DNA of 64,000 nt. Source: Ziziphus jujuba (Eukaryota > Streptophyta > Magnoliopsida > Rosales > Rhamnaceae). The translations under genes were made by a program, and so were the position numbers. Under the pieces are notes generated by a model. It saw nothing but the letters and a program-made list of their open reading frames with translations, made no database searches and had not been told where the DNA came from. Every line of letters begins with the position of its first letter. Positions within the stretch are counted from its first letter, which is position 1. Shown here one piece after another: positions 12,386 through 24,114 of this stretch. The stretch lies in assembly GCF_031755915.1 (NCBI RefSeq), contig NC_083381.1, positions 6,956,501 to 7,020,500 of the forward strand, in the 5' to 3' direction.

Positions 12386-13495
12386 TTACGTTTTTACCAG
12401 AATATCTCTCATATCCTTGTGTTGATTGCCATAAACAGATTGAATATACTTAAGATCTAACACGGTAAAGTACTTGTAAAGATCAATAGGAGGTTCCAAA
12501 CCAAGTGCAGTAATGAGGTTTTGTAGTTTTTCTGCATTCTCAATGGCAGATCTCAGAGGATTAAAAACCATATCCAACTCAAACCTTTTCTCTTCATATA
12601 TGTTTGGAGTTGCTTCTTCATCCTTATTTCTCTTCTTTGGTTTAGTGTAGTCACTACTGCCAGTAGAATTCTCAGAAACCAAACAACCGTTCAGCACAGA
12701 TGTTTCCTTCGATTTTTTGCTTGCAACAGTAAACAACGGACACCCATTAGACATCTTTTCAGGTTCTCCAATGGGTGATTTTCCTCCTTTTTCTCTTTCC
12801 CTCTGCTTCTGCTTCTTCTCCACCTTTCTTCTCTTTTCTCTTTTCTTTTTCCTCTGTACTATGGTCACTCAAATTACGATCATGAGCTTCAACTTACTCA
12901 CAGAATCCCACAAAATCATGAACAAATTTCTTTGTAAGAGCAGGATCCTTTTGACGCAATTCATCAACCACATTAGTAACAACAGGTGCAACTATAGTTT
13001 CAAGCTCAACCCTATTAATTTTGAAACCGCTACACATCACACATCAGAAATTGAAAGTATTCAACACAGATGCAAAGCAGCTTTCTTTCTTTATCAAAGT
13101 CCTTAAATCTGTCCTTAGCATAATCACCACATTGGAAGAAATTATTACTCTCTTCAAATTCCACCTTAGGGTTGTGAAAACCCTGACCGTCTCGTTTCCT
13201 CTTATAGAATTTGGAAGAAACCCTTTGCACCCTTTTCTTTTTAGGCACCAAATTGGGTATTTACGAAGTGATGAAATATGATAACGCCTCTAGAATATCA
13301 GAATGACCAGAGAAGCAGAGCACACTCTTCATTTATTTCTTTAATATTCTTCAAACCCCCATTCTGGTACCTATTAATCAGCTTAAGAAAAGCTTCAAAC
13401 TTAATACCTTAGTGATGATGATCATCATCATCAGAACAAAACCTAGATATGATCTTGTTCACCAAAGAGACCGCAACCCTAAGTCTGTCCGTCAT
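12386..13495 (-). pseudogene. Broken PAH-domain (Sin3-like) protein gene
   Basis: Read on the minus strand from ATG 13495, frames begin MTDRLRVAVSLVNKII, then a stop after an Asp/His run, then KFEAFLKLINRYQNGG, and after a frame change SGHSDILEALSYFI. This fits the paired amphipathic helix pattern of Sin3-family corepressors (FLxxL ... GHxDLLxxFxxF(I/L)). Downstream comes a basic stretch (VPKKKRVQRV, 13249 onward), then segments in alternating frames (FKINRVELETIVAPVV near 13010) and a 160-codon frame (12868-12386) rich in Lys/Glu with a helical C-terminal part (NPLRSAIENAEKLQNLIT). At least three frame disruptions suggest a pseudogene, although unrecognised introns could account for some. 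The PAH call rests on one domain-length match by eye; the C-terminal part is not assigned to a family. Confidence 0.45.
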
Positions 13496-14291
13496 TGTTG
13501 TCTGTTTTACCAAAACAGAACAGCCTTTGAAAACTCATAGAAGATTTTTCCCTTCCTTCTTTCTGATACGCTAGTAGCCGAGTATACGGCTTTACTTCAC
13601 TTTCTTCGTCTTTTTTCTTGTTTCAACAAATGATATGGAGAAGTGGAGCATGAAGTTCAGTTGGAGTAGTATCTTGTTTCTGCGATTTCTTGACCGCTAA
13701 GTAACTGCTTGAACCAAATATAATTAGGTTTTGTTTTTTGTAATAACCAAATACAATTAGATTACAGATGGACAGTGCCGCCAGACCTTTTTTTTTTTTT
13801 TTTTTTTTCTGTTTACTTTGACCTTATAATATTCCTGTTTGGGTTGAAAGAGGACTCTCTTAGATTTTTGTTTTTTTTTTTTTTTAGCTTTTATATTATT
13901 ATTTATTTGAAACAACATTAAAAATTATTTCTATGATTTTTTTTTTTTTTTTTTATGAAAGGATATTAATAACTGTTTTTTATATTAAAGTTATATGGAA
14001 CAGCTCATTATTTTTTGGTAATAATATGGAACAGCTCATTGGTAAAAGTTAATGCCTCCTTGGATAATGCCCCCTGCGCCCAAAAAAAAAAAAAAATAGT
14101 TTTATTGGTTTTTTGAATAGGTTGTCTTTTATAATTTTTATTTTTTTATTAAGGCAATTTTCAACTCTCCCCATACTTTTGTTTTTTTTTTTTTTTTTAA
14201 TTTTAGTAACAATTTTTTTGAAAAATAAAAAGTGCAATGTGTTCTATTTCTGATTAGATTTTCTTAAAAAAAGTTTAGTCATGTTGAATAC
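13496..14291. other. Intergenic sequence with poly-T tracts
   Basis: Several runs of T longer than 12 bases (near 13790, 13870, 13940, 14185). No gene seen. The last five bases, AATAC, are the left target duplication of the copia element. Confidence 0.45.
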
Positions 14292-14508
14292 TGATAAAGA
14301 TACGTAACTGTATACAGTTGTGATAAAGTAATCTTGCTGTCATGTATGTATAGCTATTTGATGTGTATCAAATATGTACTACTTTTAAGTGTGGCTTATC
14401 AGCTTATCTTCTACAGTCTGTATAAAAAACATCTGTACAAAAAGCCTCAAATATATTCAATAAGATCATTATGTTCAGCAAGCTATATTCTCTGTATTCA
14501 ATCTTTCA
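14292..14508 (+). repeat. 5' LTR of the copia element
   Basis: 217 bp from TGATAAAGATACG to CAATCTTTCA; matches the 3' LTR at 18906-19127 apart from substitutions and a small insertion in the latter (AAAACATAG near 19033). Confidence 0.92.
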
Positions 14509-14520
14509 TGGTATCAGAGC
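14509..14520 (+). other. Copia primer-binding site (tRNA-iMet)
   Basis: TGGTATCAGAGC abuts the 5' LTR with no spacer. It is complementary to the 3' end of plant initiator tRNA-Met. Confidence 0.92.
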
Positions 14521-17500
14521 CTGCAAAAATTTCTAAAATGTCTCAAATAATTGTTTCATCATCAAAACTCCCATCCTTGAGTGAAGTCACTTTACCCAAT
14601 TACAATTTTCCTTTTCAGCTTCAAGCTGATAATTATATTTTGTTGAAAACTCAAATGCAACAAGCAATAATAGGCAGCAATCTTGAGGGTTTTATAAATA
14701 GTGTTTTTCAAGAACCATCGATGGAAATTGCTGTAAAAGAGGGCAACAGTTCAAAAACAAAGATCAATCCTGATTATTTGTTGTGGAGATGCTTGAATCA
14801 AGCTCTATTAGGTTGGATGCTTTCCTCTGTTTAAAAAGAGGTACGTACACAAATTAGAAAACAAAGAACTTCCTTTCAACTTTGGAACTCTATTGAAAAA
14901 CTCTTTGGCAAGCAATCTAAAGCAAAATTAATGCAATTGAAGCTTCAAATTTAGTCCACAAAGAAGGGATCCTTAACTATGAATTCATATCTGTCAAAAA
15001 TGAAGGAAATCTCAGATGATCTAGCCACGGCCAAGAATATTATTTCTGACAAAGATCTTGTGATGTATATTCTACAAGGCTTACCGATGGAATATGACCC
15101 AATTATTGCTAATGTTAACTCTTCCCATGAACCTATTGATATTGAGGATATTCAAGCTTTGTTATTGAGTCAAGAAATTCGTATCCAGCAGCAAAATACT
15201 TCTGAAATTGTTCCTTCTGCAAACATTGCTGATTGCCAAAAAGGAAAGGACAATAGTTATTTTGATTGGTTAGGAAATTGTAAAACTAATTGGGTTGCTC
15301 GAGCTACAAGTCGAGGAGTAGTTCAGCGAGGACATGGTGGCCATGGAAGAAGTCGTGGTGGTGGTACAAACAATGGAGGCAGAATTGGCAACGGCTCCCG
15401 AGTTTTCTGTTGGCTATGTTAAAGACCTGGTCACATAGTAACTGAATGCTGGCACAGGTTTGATAAAAATTTTCAGCCTCCCCAAAATAATAATAATTAT
15501 GCTAATTACACATCTCCAGATGCTGTAGCCACTCCTTATTGGTTATTGGATAGTGCAGCATCAAACCATATCACTGCTGACCTAACAAATATTTAGAATA
15601 GGTTAAAGTATGGAGGAATAGAAAAGTTGGTAGTTAGAAACAGACAAGGTTTGCCTATACACAACACTGGCTCATCTCTTATTCAGTCTCTTGGAAAATT
15701 AATTTTGAAAGACATATTGAATGTGCCAAAGATTAAAAGAAATTTGTTAAGCATTGCTCGTTTATCATTTGATAATAATGCAATTGTAGAGTTTAACTCC
15801 CTTTTTGTTTTTGTGAAGTATCAGGATACGAAAAAGGTCCTCCTACAAGGAACGCTTAGGATGGTTTGTATCAAGTATCTTTTCCTGGCATTCAAAAGCA
15901 AAAGTTGGCACCTTTAGGAATCAATAATTCATATTCTTTGGGACAAAATAATATTACTTCTTCTAGTTGTTTCTCTTCAAGTTTAGCTCAAAATAAGCTT
16001 GGCATTTTGGATTAGTTCATCCTTCCTTTTCTGTTCTAAACTCAGTTGCATCTCAGTGTAGAACTTTATCTATATTACATACTAAATATTTTTGTGCCTT
16101 TCTTTTCTGTTCTAAAATCAGTTGCATCTTAGTGTAGAACTCTCTCTATATTAAATAATAAAGATTTTTATGACTCTTGTTGTTTAGGAAAAATGCATTG
16201 CTTACATGCACCTCTATCACAATCTAAAAGCATAGCACCTCTTAATCTTATCTTTTCTGATGTGTGGGGCTTGGCTTCTGTATTATCCAATGAAGGTTAC
16301 CGATATTATGTCCTGTTTCAAGATGATTTTTCAAAATATTCTTGGATCTACACAATGAAATTAAAATTTGATGTTTCTAAATTTTTTTTCCAATTTAAAA
16401 CAATGGTTGAAAATATTTTTCAAACAACAATTAAAAATTTTCAATCTAACTGGGGTGGTGAGTTTAGACCTTTACATATAATGTTGGCCAATTTTGGAAT
16501 CAACTTTCGGCATCCTTGCCCACATACACACAACCAAAATGGTAAAACTGAAAGAAAACATCATCATATTACTCAAACTGCTCTTTGCTTAATGGCTCAC
16601 AGCTCACTACCTCATTCATATTGGTGGGATGCATGTGCTACAGCCACTTACCTCATAAATAGATTGCCAACAAAACTACTTCACTTTAAATCACCCTTTT
16701 AGATACTTTTTTTTTTTAAAAAATTGATTTTAATTTTTTAAAAGTTTCTAGTTGTGAATATTTTCCATTCATCAAGCCCTATTAAAAAAAAAAAATTCCT
16801 ATCATTCTGAAAAATGTATTTTCTTGGGTTACATTTCAAACCACAAAAGGTATAAATGTAAAAGCATTTCTACAGGAAAAGTCTATATTACCCCTAATGA
16901 GATTTTAATGAGTCACATTTTCCTTTTTAGATAATACATGACCGGTTTGTTTGGAAGCAGCCAAATTCTCATTCCAATGGACCATCACTCGGCTCTCCTT
17001 GCATGGATCACGCTTCAAAACCAAATCCATCACCTCCACCTAACATAAGTGATCTCTCTTCACCGTTATTATCTAATGCTCCTCCTGCTTCTCGAAGACT
17101 TCTTTTGGGCACATCTGCTCCTTTTAAAACCTACAGTAGGTTGTTTCCTTCATCTACCAGACAGTCGGCTCCACCTACTCAAATTTCTATACCTGAAACA
17201 TCAGCTCTCCATCCCAAACAACAAGCTGATCCTATCTCCAGATGTGAGAACATGTAGTTGTTTCCTAAACCTACAATTCCTTCTACCACCACCCATCGTA
17301 TGATCGCATAGTCCAAAGCAGGCATCTCCAAGAAAAAACAAGCAATGGTGTCTATAGTTGATCTATTTTAGAAACGAGAACCTACTACTATCAAGCAAAC
17401 ATTACATCTCCTCACTGGGCAAAGGCTATGCATGAAGAAATCAATGCTCTTCAAGATAAATAATACTGGTTCCTTGTTCCCTACCAGCCTCAGATGAATA

Positions 17501-18620
17501 TACTCAACAATGAATGGGTATTTCGCATAAAAAAGAATCCAAATGGATCCATAGGATGCTACAAGGCACATCTTGTTGTAAAGGGATATCATCAGAATAC
17601 TGTGATAGACTTCAAAAAGGCCTTCAGTCCCGTAATAAAACTTGCAGCAATACGTGTTGTTCTATCTATTGCAGTTTCCAAAGGCTGGCTCATCAGACAA
17701 ATAGATATTAATAATGTCTTTCCTAATAGCGACTTATGTGAGACTGTATACATGAGACAACTAGTTAGATTTGAAGATGAACAACACCTAGATTATGTTT
17801 GTAAACTTCAAAAATCACTCTATGGATTGAAGCAAGCACCACAAGCATGGTTTGATAAATTAAAAACCACACTTCTTCAATGGGATTTTCAAAATTCCAA
17901 GATGGATACATCTGTTTTTTTGTTTCACAGTAGCCTTGGCTCTATTTGGGTCCTTATCTATGTTGATGATATTTTTATAATTGATTCTAATTCCTCTCTT
18001 ATTGATCAGTTTGTGTCAAAACTTGATAAAGATTTCTCACTCAAGGATTTGGGCTCACTAACTTGCTCTCTGGGAATGGAAGCACTTCAAATCATAATGG
18101 TCTTCATTTTTCTCAAACAAAGTATATTGATGATTTGTTGCAAATGATAGACATGGGTACTTGTAGCATTAGTCCTTCTCCAGTTAGTACCAGTATCGAA
18201 CTTAGTAAATCAGCCTGTAATTTGTTAAAAAACATTCTTTATCGTAGCACAATTGGTGCCTCAGTACATTACCATCACAAGGCATAAACTTGCTTTTATT
18301 GTTAATAAGCTTAGCTAGTTCATGCATAAACCCATTGAAATGCATTGGACAGCTTGTATGCATCCTGTGTTATCTTAAAGGAACAAGAACTTTTGGTTTA
18401 CAGATCAATCTATCTTTTCAAGACCAATTGGTAGGATATACTGATGCTGATTGGGCCTCTGATGTGGATGGTCACAAGTTTACAAGTGGTTATTGTATGT
18501 TCTTGGGCATGAATATGGTGTCTTGGTCCTACAGGAAACAAACTATAGTTGCTTGGTCGAGCACAGAATTTGAGTATTGATCCCTTGCCAATGGTGCTGC
18601 TGAAATTATTTGGCTTTAAC
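14517..18620 (+). pseudogene. Decayed copia gag-pol
   Basis: Fragments in order: gag (LPNYNFPFQLQADNYILLKT near 14597; LQGLPMEYDPIIANVNSSHE near 15072), a zinc knuckle with a stop inside it (CWLC-stop-RPGHIVTEC near 15408), protease WLLDSAASNHIT near 15541, integrase core 16240-16700 (FSDVWG; then QSNWGGEF where Asp is expected in QSDWGGEF; GKTERKHHH with the Glu), RT 17494-18110 with an intact LIYVDDIF motif, and RNase H 18420-18580 (GYTDADWASD, VAWSSTEFEY). Multiple stops, a probable Asp-to-Asn change in the integrase triad, and a 76-bp tandem duplication at about 16027-16178 between protease and integrase mean it cannot move by itself. Confidence 0.9.
16027..16178 (+). repeat. 76-bp tandem duplication inside copia pol
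   Basis: TTTTCTGTTCTAAA followed by CAGTTGCATCT(C/T)AGTGTAGAAC appears at 16027 and again at 16103 with a few changes. It lies in the linker before integrase and destroys the frame. Confidence 0.8.
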
Positions 18621-18905
18621 ATTTTCTTCATGAACTAAGGATTCATTTACATACCGGTGCCTATCCTATGGAGTGACAATCTAGGGGCTGGTTATCTTAC
18701 CACAAATTCAGTACATCATCAAAGGACCAAGCATATTGAAATTGATGTTCATTTCGTTCAGGGACAAAGTTGTTGACAAGAAGCTTCAAGTACAATATGT
18801 ACCCACTTCAGATCAAATTGCTGACTAAAGTACTACCCACGGAATGCTTTCTTTCTTTTTTAACCAAACTCAACATCAAAGAATCTCCATTTCATTTGAG
18901 GGGGA

Positions 18906-19127
18906 TGATAGAGATACGTAGCTATATACAGTTGTGATAAAGTAATCTTGCTGTCATGTATGTATAGCTAGTTGATGTGTATCATATATGTACTACTTTT
19001 AAGTGTAGCTTATCAGCTTATCTTCTACAGTCAAAACATAGTAAAAAACATCTGCATAAAAAGCCTCAAATATATTTAATAAGATCATTACGTTCAGCAA
19101 GCTATATTCTCTGTATTCAATATTTCA
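18906..19127 (+). repeat. 3' LTR of the copia element
   Basis: 222 bp starting TGATAGAGATACGTA right after the purine tract GAGGGGGA and ending ATATTTCA, followed by the AATAC duplication. Confidence 0.92.
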
Positions 19128-19132
19128 AATAC

Positions 19133-19755
19133 AATATAATTAAAAGATTATAAGTAAAAACATAATCCATATTGAAAATTATAATTTTATTAGAATATAC
19201 TGAAGTCATTATCAAATAAGATTAAATTTAGATATTAAAATCAATATATTAAAAATAAGAATATTACAAAATAAAAGGTTAAGATTTAAACCTATAATAA
19301 TTATAAATATATTTTTAATCGTAGCATAAAGGGGTTTAAGGTTAGGATCATTGTGTGAGGAAATAATGGTTTTAGCATAAAACTGTTCTTTAAAGATGGA
19401 CAATTAAAATGGTTTGATTTATAATTTTATCAAATCCTTGGTTTAATTAGTGGTATTTGTTTTTAAAATGATTCATTTTTTCCCCTTTTATCATAAACCA
19501 ACATGTGAAAATGTTTTTCTATTGAATTACTTCATTTGGATCTGGTCCAGTGGCAAAATCCAATATCTTTTATAGATAAAAAAAAAATTACTTAATAGAT
19601 ACAGAAAAAGAAGAATGATCTTGGGATGTTTGGTTTAGACAGTCATTTAGCATACTTCTATTTCTTATAACTTTCTTTACCATGAACGTTATTGTAATTG
19701 GGCACAATTATGCTAATTAATTCAGTGATGTTAATCATGAGGATGATAAGGTTCA
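19133..19755. other. AT-rich intergenic sequence
   Basis: No gene or repeat recognised between the copia element and the next LTR. Confidence 0.45.
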
Positions 19756-20170
19756 TGTGAGACCCATCCAGAATCCTTTTCCGAAATCCTAGATAAGTCT
19801 TGATCCCAGGAGAAATCTTATTGGACTATCCTACAGATAATTCGGCAACATCACCCCTAAGGGTTGGACATGCCACAAAATTCTCTGCACAGAAAATGCA
19901 CTTCTAAAAGCACTATCTTATTCCTCTCATCTTACTATAAATAATTCTACAAATGGCAGCACTTCGATAACAAAATGTAAATATAGATGTATATATTAGA
20001 AATAATTTAATAAAAGAGGAATACCTTTAATTATTCACGTCCGCCCACATCACTCACTTAGTGCCGTACTACATTTCAATATTATTTTACAAATGTACCA
20101 ATGCGTAATGTAGATTGGAAGGTGATAAAATAAAAATAATAATAGTATTATTAATAACAATAATAGCACA

Positions 20171-20270
20171 ACTTGCCTGAAGGCTACCACACTTGCTCAA
20201 AGGCTTTCAAACTTGTCCGAAGGTTAACATATTTGTCCGAACGCTTCTATACTTGTCCGAAGGCTACCGT
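20171..20270 (-). repeat. 20-bp minisatellite, five copies
   Basis: Five consecutive units of exactly 20 bp, consensus ACTTGTCCGAAGGCTACCAT, starting at 20171, 20191, 20211, 20231 and 20251. Related arrays occur in two other T2 LTR copies at about 44100-44182 and 62909-63120. Confidence 0.9.
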
Positions 20271-20954
20271 ATTAATAATAATAATAGTAATAACAATAAA
20301 TGTTAATAACAATGACAATAAAAATAATCATAATAAATAATAATAAATACAATGATAATTAGCAATAGTGATAATAATAATAATTATAAGAAAAATAATG
20401 ACAATTAATTACGACAAATAATAATAATAATAACAACAACAACAATAATTACAAATAAGGATAATAATAGAAAATCGAAATCATGAATAGATAAAAGAAA
20501 ATAAGGTAAAGTAAAATCAATTTAAAATTGCAAATATACTATAGCATATGCACACTTGTAGCAGAGGCACGTACGATACCGTATAGCATGCTATATGCGA
20601 TCCCATAATATCAGCTGTTACTGATACCCTGCTACCAATACAGTCTAAGGTGGTTGCCTATAATAGATGTCCAACCCTCTGGACTCATAGGCAGCAGAGT
20701 AACAAGGCTAAGCTACTCATTGGCCGATCGGTTTGTTGCTCCCATATGGTATGGTACATACAAGCATAACATAGTATATATATATATATATACTTGTACA
20801 TATATGAAAAAAAAATTTTATGCACCATGCGATAATACCAGTGGTGCTAGACAATACTCGGCATCCCAAGTACTACTTGAAGAGGAGGTTAAAGAAAGAA
20901 ACTTGCAAACTGTTGTCTTGTCATCCCAATAACACCGCTACTTATAATTTTCCA

Positions 20955-21410
20955 GGGCTAAAACAATTGACCTTCGACCAAGAGGCAGGTGGTTGGTGCT
21001 CACTATGTACTATACTTGCCATGCCTCTGACCCGCATCTCTTACATAACGGCCATACATATATGCATGATAATCTGTAATGACAGCCATCCTACAGCCAA
21101 GGGAGGAGATGGCTGTTGCTCATCCCACATTATACTTGCCTACACGTTCTCAACACAACTCACAAGGACGACCATGAATATAACTTGTACAGTAACCATA
21201 ATAAACAACCATTCTACGACCTAGGAGGGGGATAACTGATGTTCACTGTACAAATATATTTGCTAACCTTCAAATGCATAGCACCCATAGGATAGTCATA
21301 ATATAATAAACTATCATTCTGGCCGTGGAAGGGGGTGACTTATGCTCACTATATAATACTTGTCAACCCTCAGGTTTATGGCATCCCACAGGACAGCCAT
21401 ACAAACTTGC
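20955..21410 (-). repeat. Four degenerate tandem units (~105-115 bp) of the LTR GC-rich island
   Basis: Units at about 20955-21068, 21075-21190, 21198-21300 and 21303-21410 each carry a block resembling CCAAGGGAGGAGGTGG, then TGCTCAC, then ACTTGCC. Other family T LTRs have this block once (for example about 52235-52295). Confidence 0.6.
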
Positions 21411-21899
21411 ACGCTTAACAACAATACAATACAGAACACCAGTACTGTGCATCTAAAAACTATAAAAAAAATTTATAATATTATAAATACCGAAATTTGA
21501 TAAAATAAAATCGAGTTTGTACATTTTTAGTAAATCCATAAAATTCCATATTTTTTTTAAACCATCAAAATGAATACAAAAATTTCATAAAATTAATTGC
21601 TCAGATAATAATTCAATTTCACAATTATCCAAATACACAATATATTGTATACACTAAAATGATTATTCTTCTTAAATCATTAAAATTAATTTATGAAAAA
21701 TCATATTAAATCACATGAAATTCCACATAAAAATAAACACACATAAATATATTTTATTTGTATAATAAATTTAATAATAGGTTATAACAATAAATCTCAC
21801 CATAATTTAGCACAATAATTTAACACCATGATTTCTTTAAAACCATAAATATAATTTTCATGCATAAAATATATTTAAAGCATATAAAATTTATGCAGT

Positions 21900-21913
21900 A
21901 AAAAAATAACACA

Positions 21914-21944
<31 letters not shown>

Positions 21945-22740
21945 ACATGTATGTGTATATAAATGGTTGCATACGCATATATGTATTCACGTACACATAT
22001 AGACATATACATATAAAGACAATCTTATTAACAAGTATGTGCATGCTTACATACATATTTATACAAAATTATATATATAATAAATATATATATATTCATA
22101 TACTCACACACACACACAGACATATATATATATATACATATGATCGCATATGTTCACACATATGCATATTCATATATATTTATATATATTTTCACATATA
22201 TTCACACACATCTATACATGTGTGTGTATATATATATATAATTCACACACATCTATACATGTATATATATTTATATATATATATATATATATACATATAA
22301 AACCTCTTAAATATATATATATACAGTCCGTCTATGGTGCGGACGGTCCTCATGCGGACCGTCCTCACCATAGAATTTTCATATATATATATATATATAT
22401 ATATTCATATGTTCACAATATATATATATATATATATATATCAATCTACGCACATGCTAACTCAAGTTTTTATACAATAATCCCAATCAACACAATAAAT
22501 AAACTTACATAATAAATAAATACAACACATGTATATATGTATTCACGCACATACATAGGTACTCACGTGTGTGTATACATACATATATATATATATATAA
22601 ATACAATTCTTTTGACATATATGTATATATATATACATTCATATATTCAATATATATAGGCTCATATAAACATCTACACACATGCCAAGGGAGTACCCAC
22701 ACATACTTACACACACACATATATATATAGAGGAATATGC
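21900..22740. repeat. (TA)n and (CA)n microsatellite-rich stretch
   Basis: Long alternating TA and CA/TG tracts interspersed with ACATAT motifs, inside the 4-kb LTR. Frames seen here (21947-22300 and others) are Ile/Tyr/His low-complexity and not genes. Confidence 0.85.
22332..22373. other. GC-rich hairpin embedded in a (TA)n tract
   Basis: Arms of 18 bp, CTATGGTGCGGACGGTCC (22332-22349) and GGACCGTCCTCACCATAG (22356-22373), pair with a single mismatch around a 6-base loop. (TA)n lies within about 15 bases on both sides. It resembles a very short MITE-like insertion into a TA microsatellite. Confidence 0.6.
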
Positions 22741-23894
22741 ATTTCAAATATACATGTGTATATTTGTACAAAATTATGTACATACATATACAATTTAACA
22801 CAATTACCATATTAAATACTACAAATACTCAAAAAATGGCAACTTTTCATATAAGCATCCATAATTCACAAACAAAGTATCAGTGGAAAGCTAAAGTGAT
22901 GAGGAACACGTTACCAATCTCCATTGGGCTCAAATCGACTGGCGGTGATAAGAAAATGGCTGAAAAGTTTTGGCCAAATTACCCTCCAATGTATCTCACA
23001 AACCGTTTGGAATTTGGATGATTGGAGGCCATTTTTGAGATTAGGGGACCCAAGAAAGGGGGAATAGGATGTGAAATTGGATTGGGTCAGCCGAAAAATG
23101 ACAAAATTGTTGGAAAAAGGAAACGGCCACCGTCTACTTCCAATGCTTGATCTGGGCATGTCGTTGGTTGGCCAACTGCCAAATTCGCTGATCGAGCTTG
23201 CCGATGACGGGGTTACGATGGACAGAGGAAGGGAGGAGAGAGAGAGAGAGAGGGTGTTTTCGAGTGAGGTGAGAGAAAGGGCAAAGGAAAGAAGAAGAAA
23301 AAAGGGGAGGGAGTCCATGTGGCACTTAGGGGTTGATGACACATGGCATCTTTTGAACATTTTTCAAAATTCCTCCTCATGTTCATAATATTGCCCAAAC
23401 ATTTTGATCCCGATTTTAAAGACCCATATCTTTTCAAATATAAGTCCAAATTAAGAGTGCCACTAGCCTACGGACTCGTAGTGACGAGCACTATCACATG
23501 ACACATGGGTCAACATCAAATCTATGTAAATAAAAAGTCAACTTTGTACTCATTGATCAGTCCGCTTCCCATCTTGTTTTGACCATAACTTTCTATTCTT
23601 AGTTTTGATTTTGACATACTACTACTCTATGAACTTGTATCGATGGGTACTTCACCATGATGCCTTGGTTAAAATGAAATTCCTCCCTAGTAAAAAGTCA
23701 ACCGTAGAATCCATTGGGTCAACATCAGTCAAACTTGGTCAAAAAATCAACTTCGGGCAATTTCTCGGGTCGGGGTGTTACAAATCATGTGGCAGTGGTT
23801 TTGGATATGGAATCAATTATCAAAGGAAGGGAAGGTTGTCCATAGCTACATTTCTATGGTGACATTAAACTTCTACAAGAGTTTAGCTATAGGG

Positions 23895-23985
23895 GAATGG
23901 ATTTTTATCCAAGTCAAAATTTGAACTCTTAACATGAAGGTGTACATTGAGTGGTTTTACCACTAGGCTAAGTATACAAGTAGTC
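23895..23985 (-). mobile_element. Probable tRNA-derived SINE head
   Basis: On the minus strand, TAGCCTAGTGGTAAAACC (box A-like, near 23970-23953) is followed about 30 bases later by GAGTTCAAATTTTGAC (box B-like, near 23928-23913). It is similar in layout to the SINE at 8145-8222 but more degraded. Confidence 0.45.
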
Positions 23986-24114
23986 ACAAGGCTACTTCAA
24001 CCAAAAGAAAACCTCCTTATGCTCTCACTGCTACTATGCCTCCCACGCTAGACCTTTACCTTTATGCATACACTGGTTACACTTATATCCATAACCAAAG
24101 TAAATTTTCATTAA

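Larger units (their letters stand above)
14292..19127 (+). mobile_element. Complete but decayed Ty1/copia retrotransposon
   Basis: LTRs at 14292-14508 (217 bp) and 18906-19127 (222 bp) both start TGATA(A/G)AGATACGTA and end in TTTCA. The element is flanked by a perfect 5-bp target duplication AATAC (14287-14291 and 19128-19132). TGGTATCAGAGC, the initiator tRNA-Met primer-binding site, directly follows the 5' LTR, and a GAGGGGGA polypurine tract directly precedes the 3' LTR. The internal order is gag, zinc knuckle, protease, integrase, reverse transcriptase, RNase H, with integrase before RT as in copia elements. The coding region is broken by many stops. The two LTRs differ at several sites and by small indels, so the insertion is older than the gypsy element at 51387. 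Confidence 0.95.
19756..23782 (-). mobile_element. Large (4-kb) LTR of a diverged family T subfamily (T2)
   Basis: In minus orientation it starts TGTAACACCCCGACCC (rc of the right end at 23782) and ends at 19756 with a diverged GGGTCTCACA. Both ends, the TCAAC-rich start, the GA-rich stretch near 23230-23310 and the GC-rich island are shared with family T, but the middle is enlarged by (AAT)n, a 20-bp minisatellite (20171-20270), four GC-rich units (20955-21410) and long (TA)n/(CA)n tracts (21900-22740). No PBS, PPT or pol sequence is attached, so it is probably a solo LTR. Flanks GTTCA (19751-19755) and AATCA (23783-23787) match at only three of five positions, so no firm target duplication. 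Confidence 0.75.

Noticed and set aside
14509..14520. TGGTATCAGAGC hits (also at 33951, 42972, 43156 and 59154) as possible tRNA-Met gene ends
   Set aside because: Each adjoins an LTR and is explained as a retroelement primer-binding site; no cloverleaf or box A/B precedes them.
20171..20270. CRISPR-like array of regularly spaced repeats
   Set aside because: Contiguous 20-bp tandem units without unique spacers, inside a plant LTR: a minisatellite.
21820..22512. Tyr/Ile/His-rich frames on both strands
   Set aside because: Products of (TA)n and (CA)n repeats inside an LTR.
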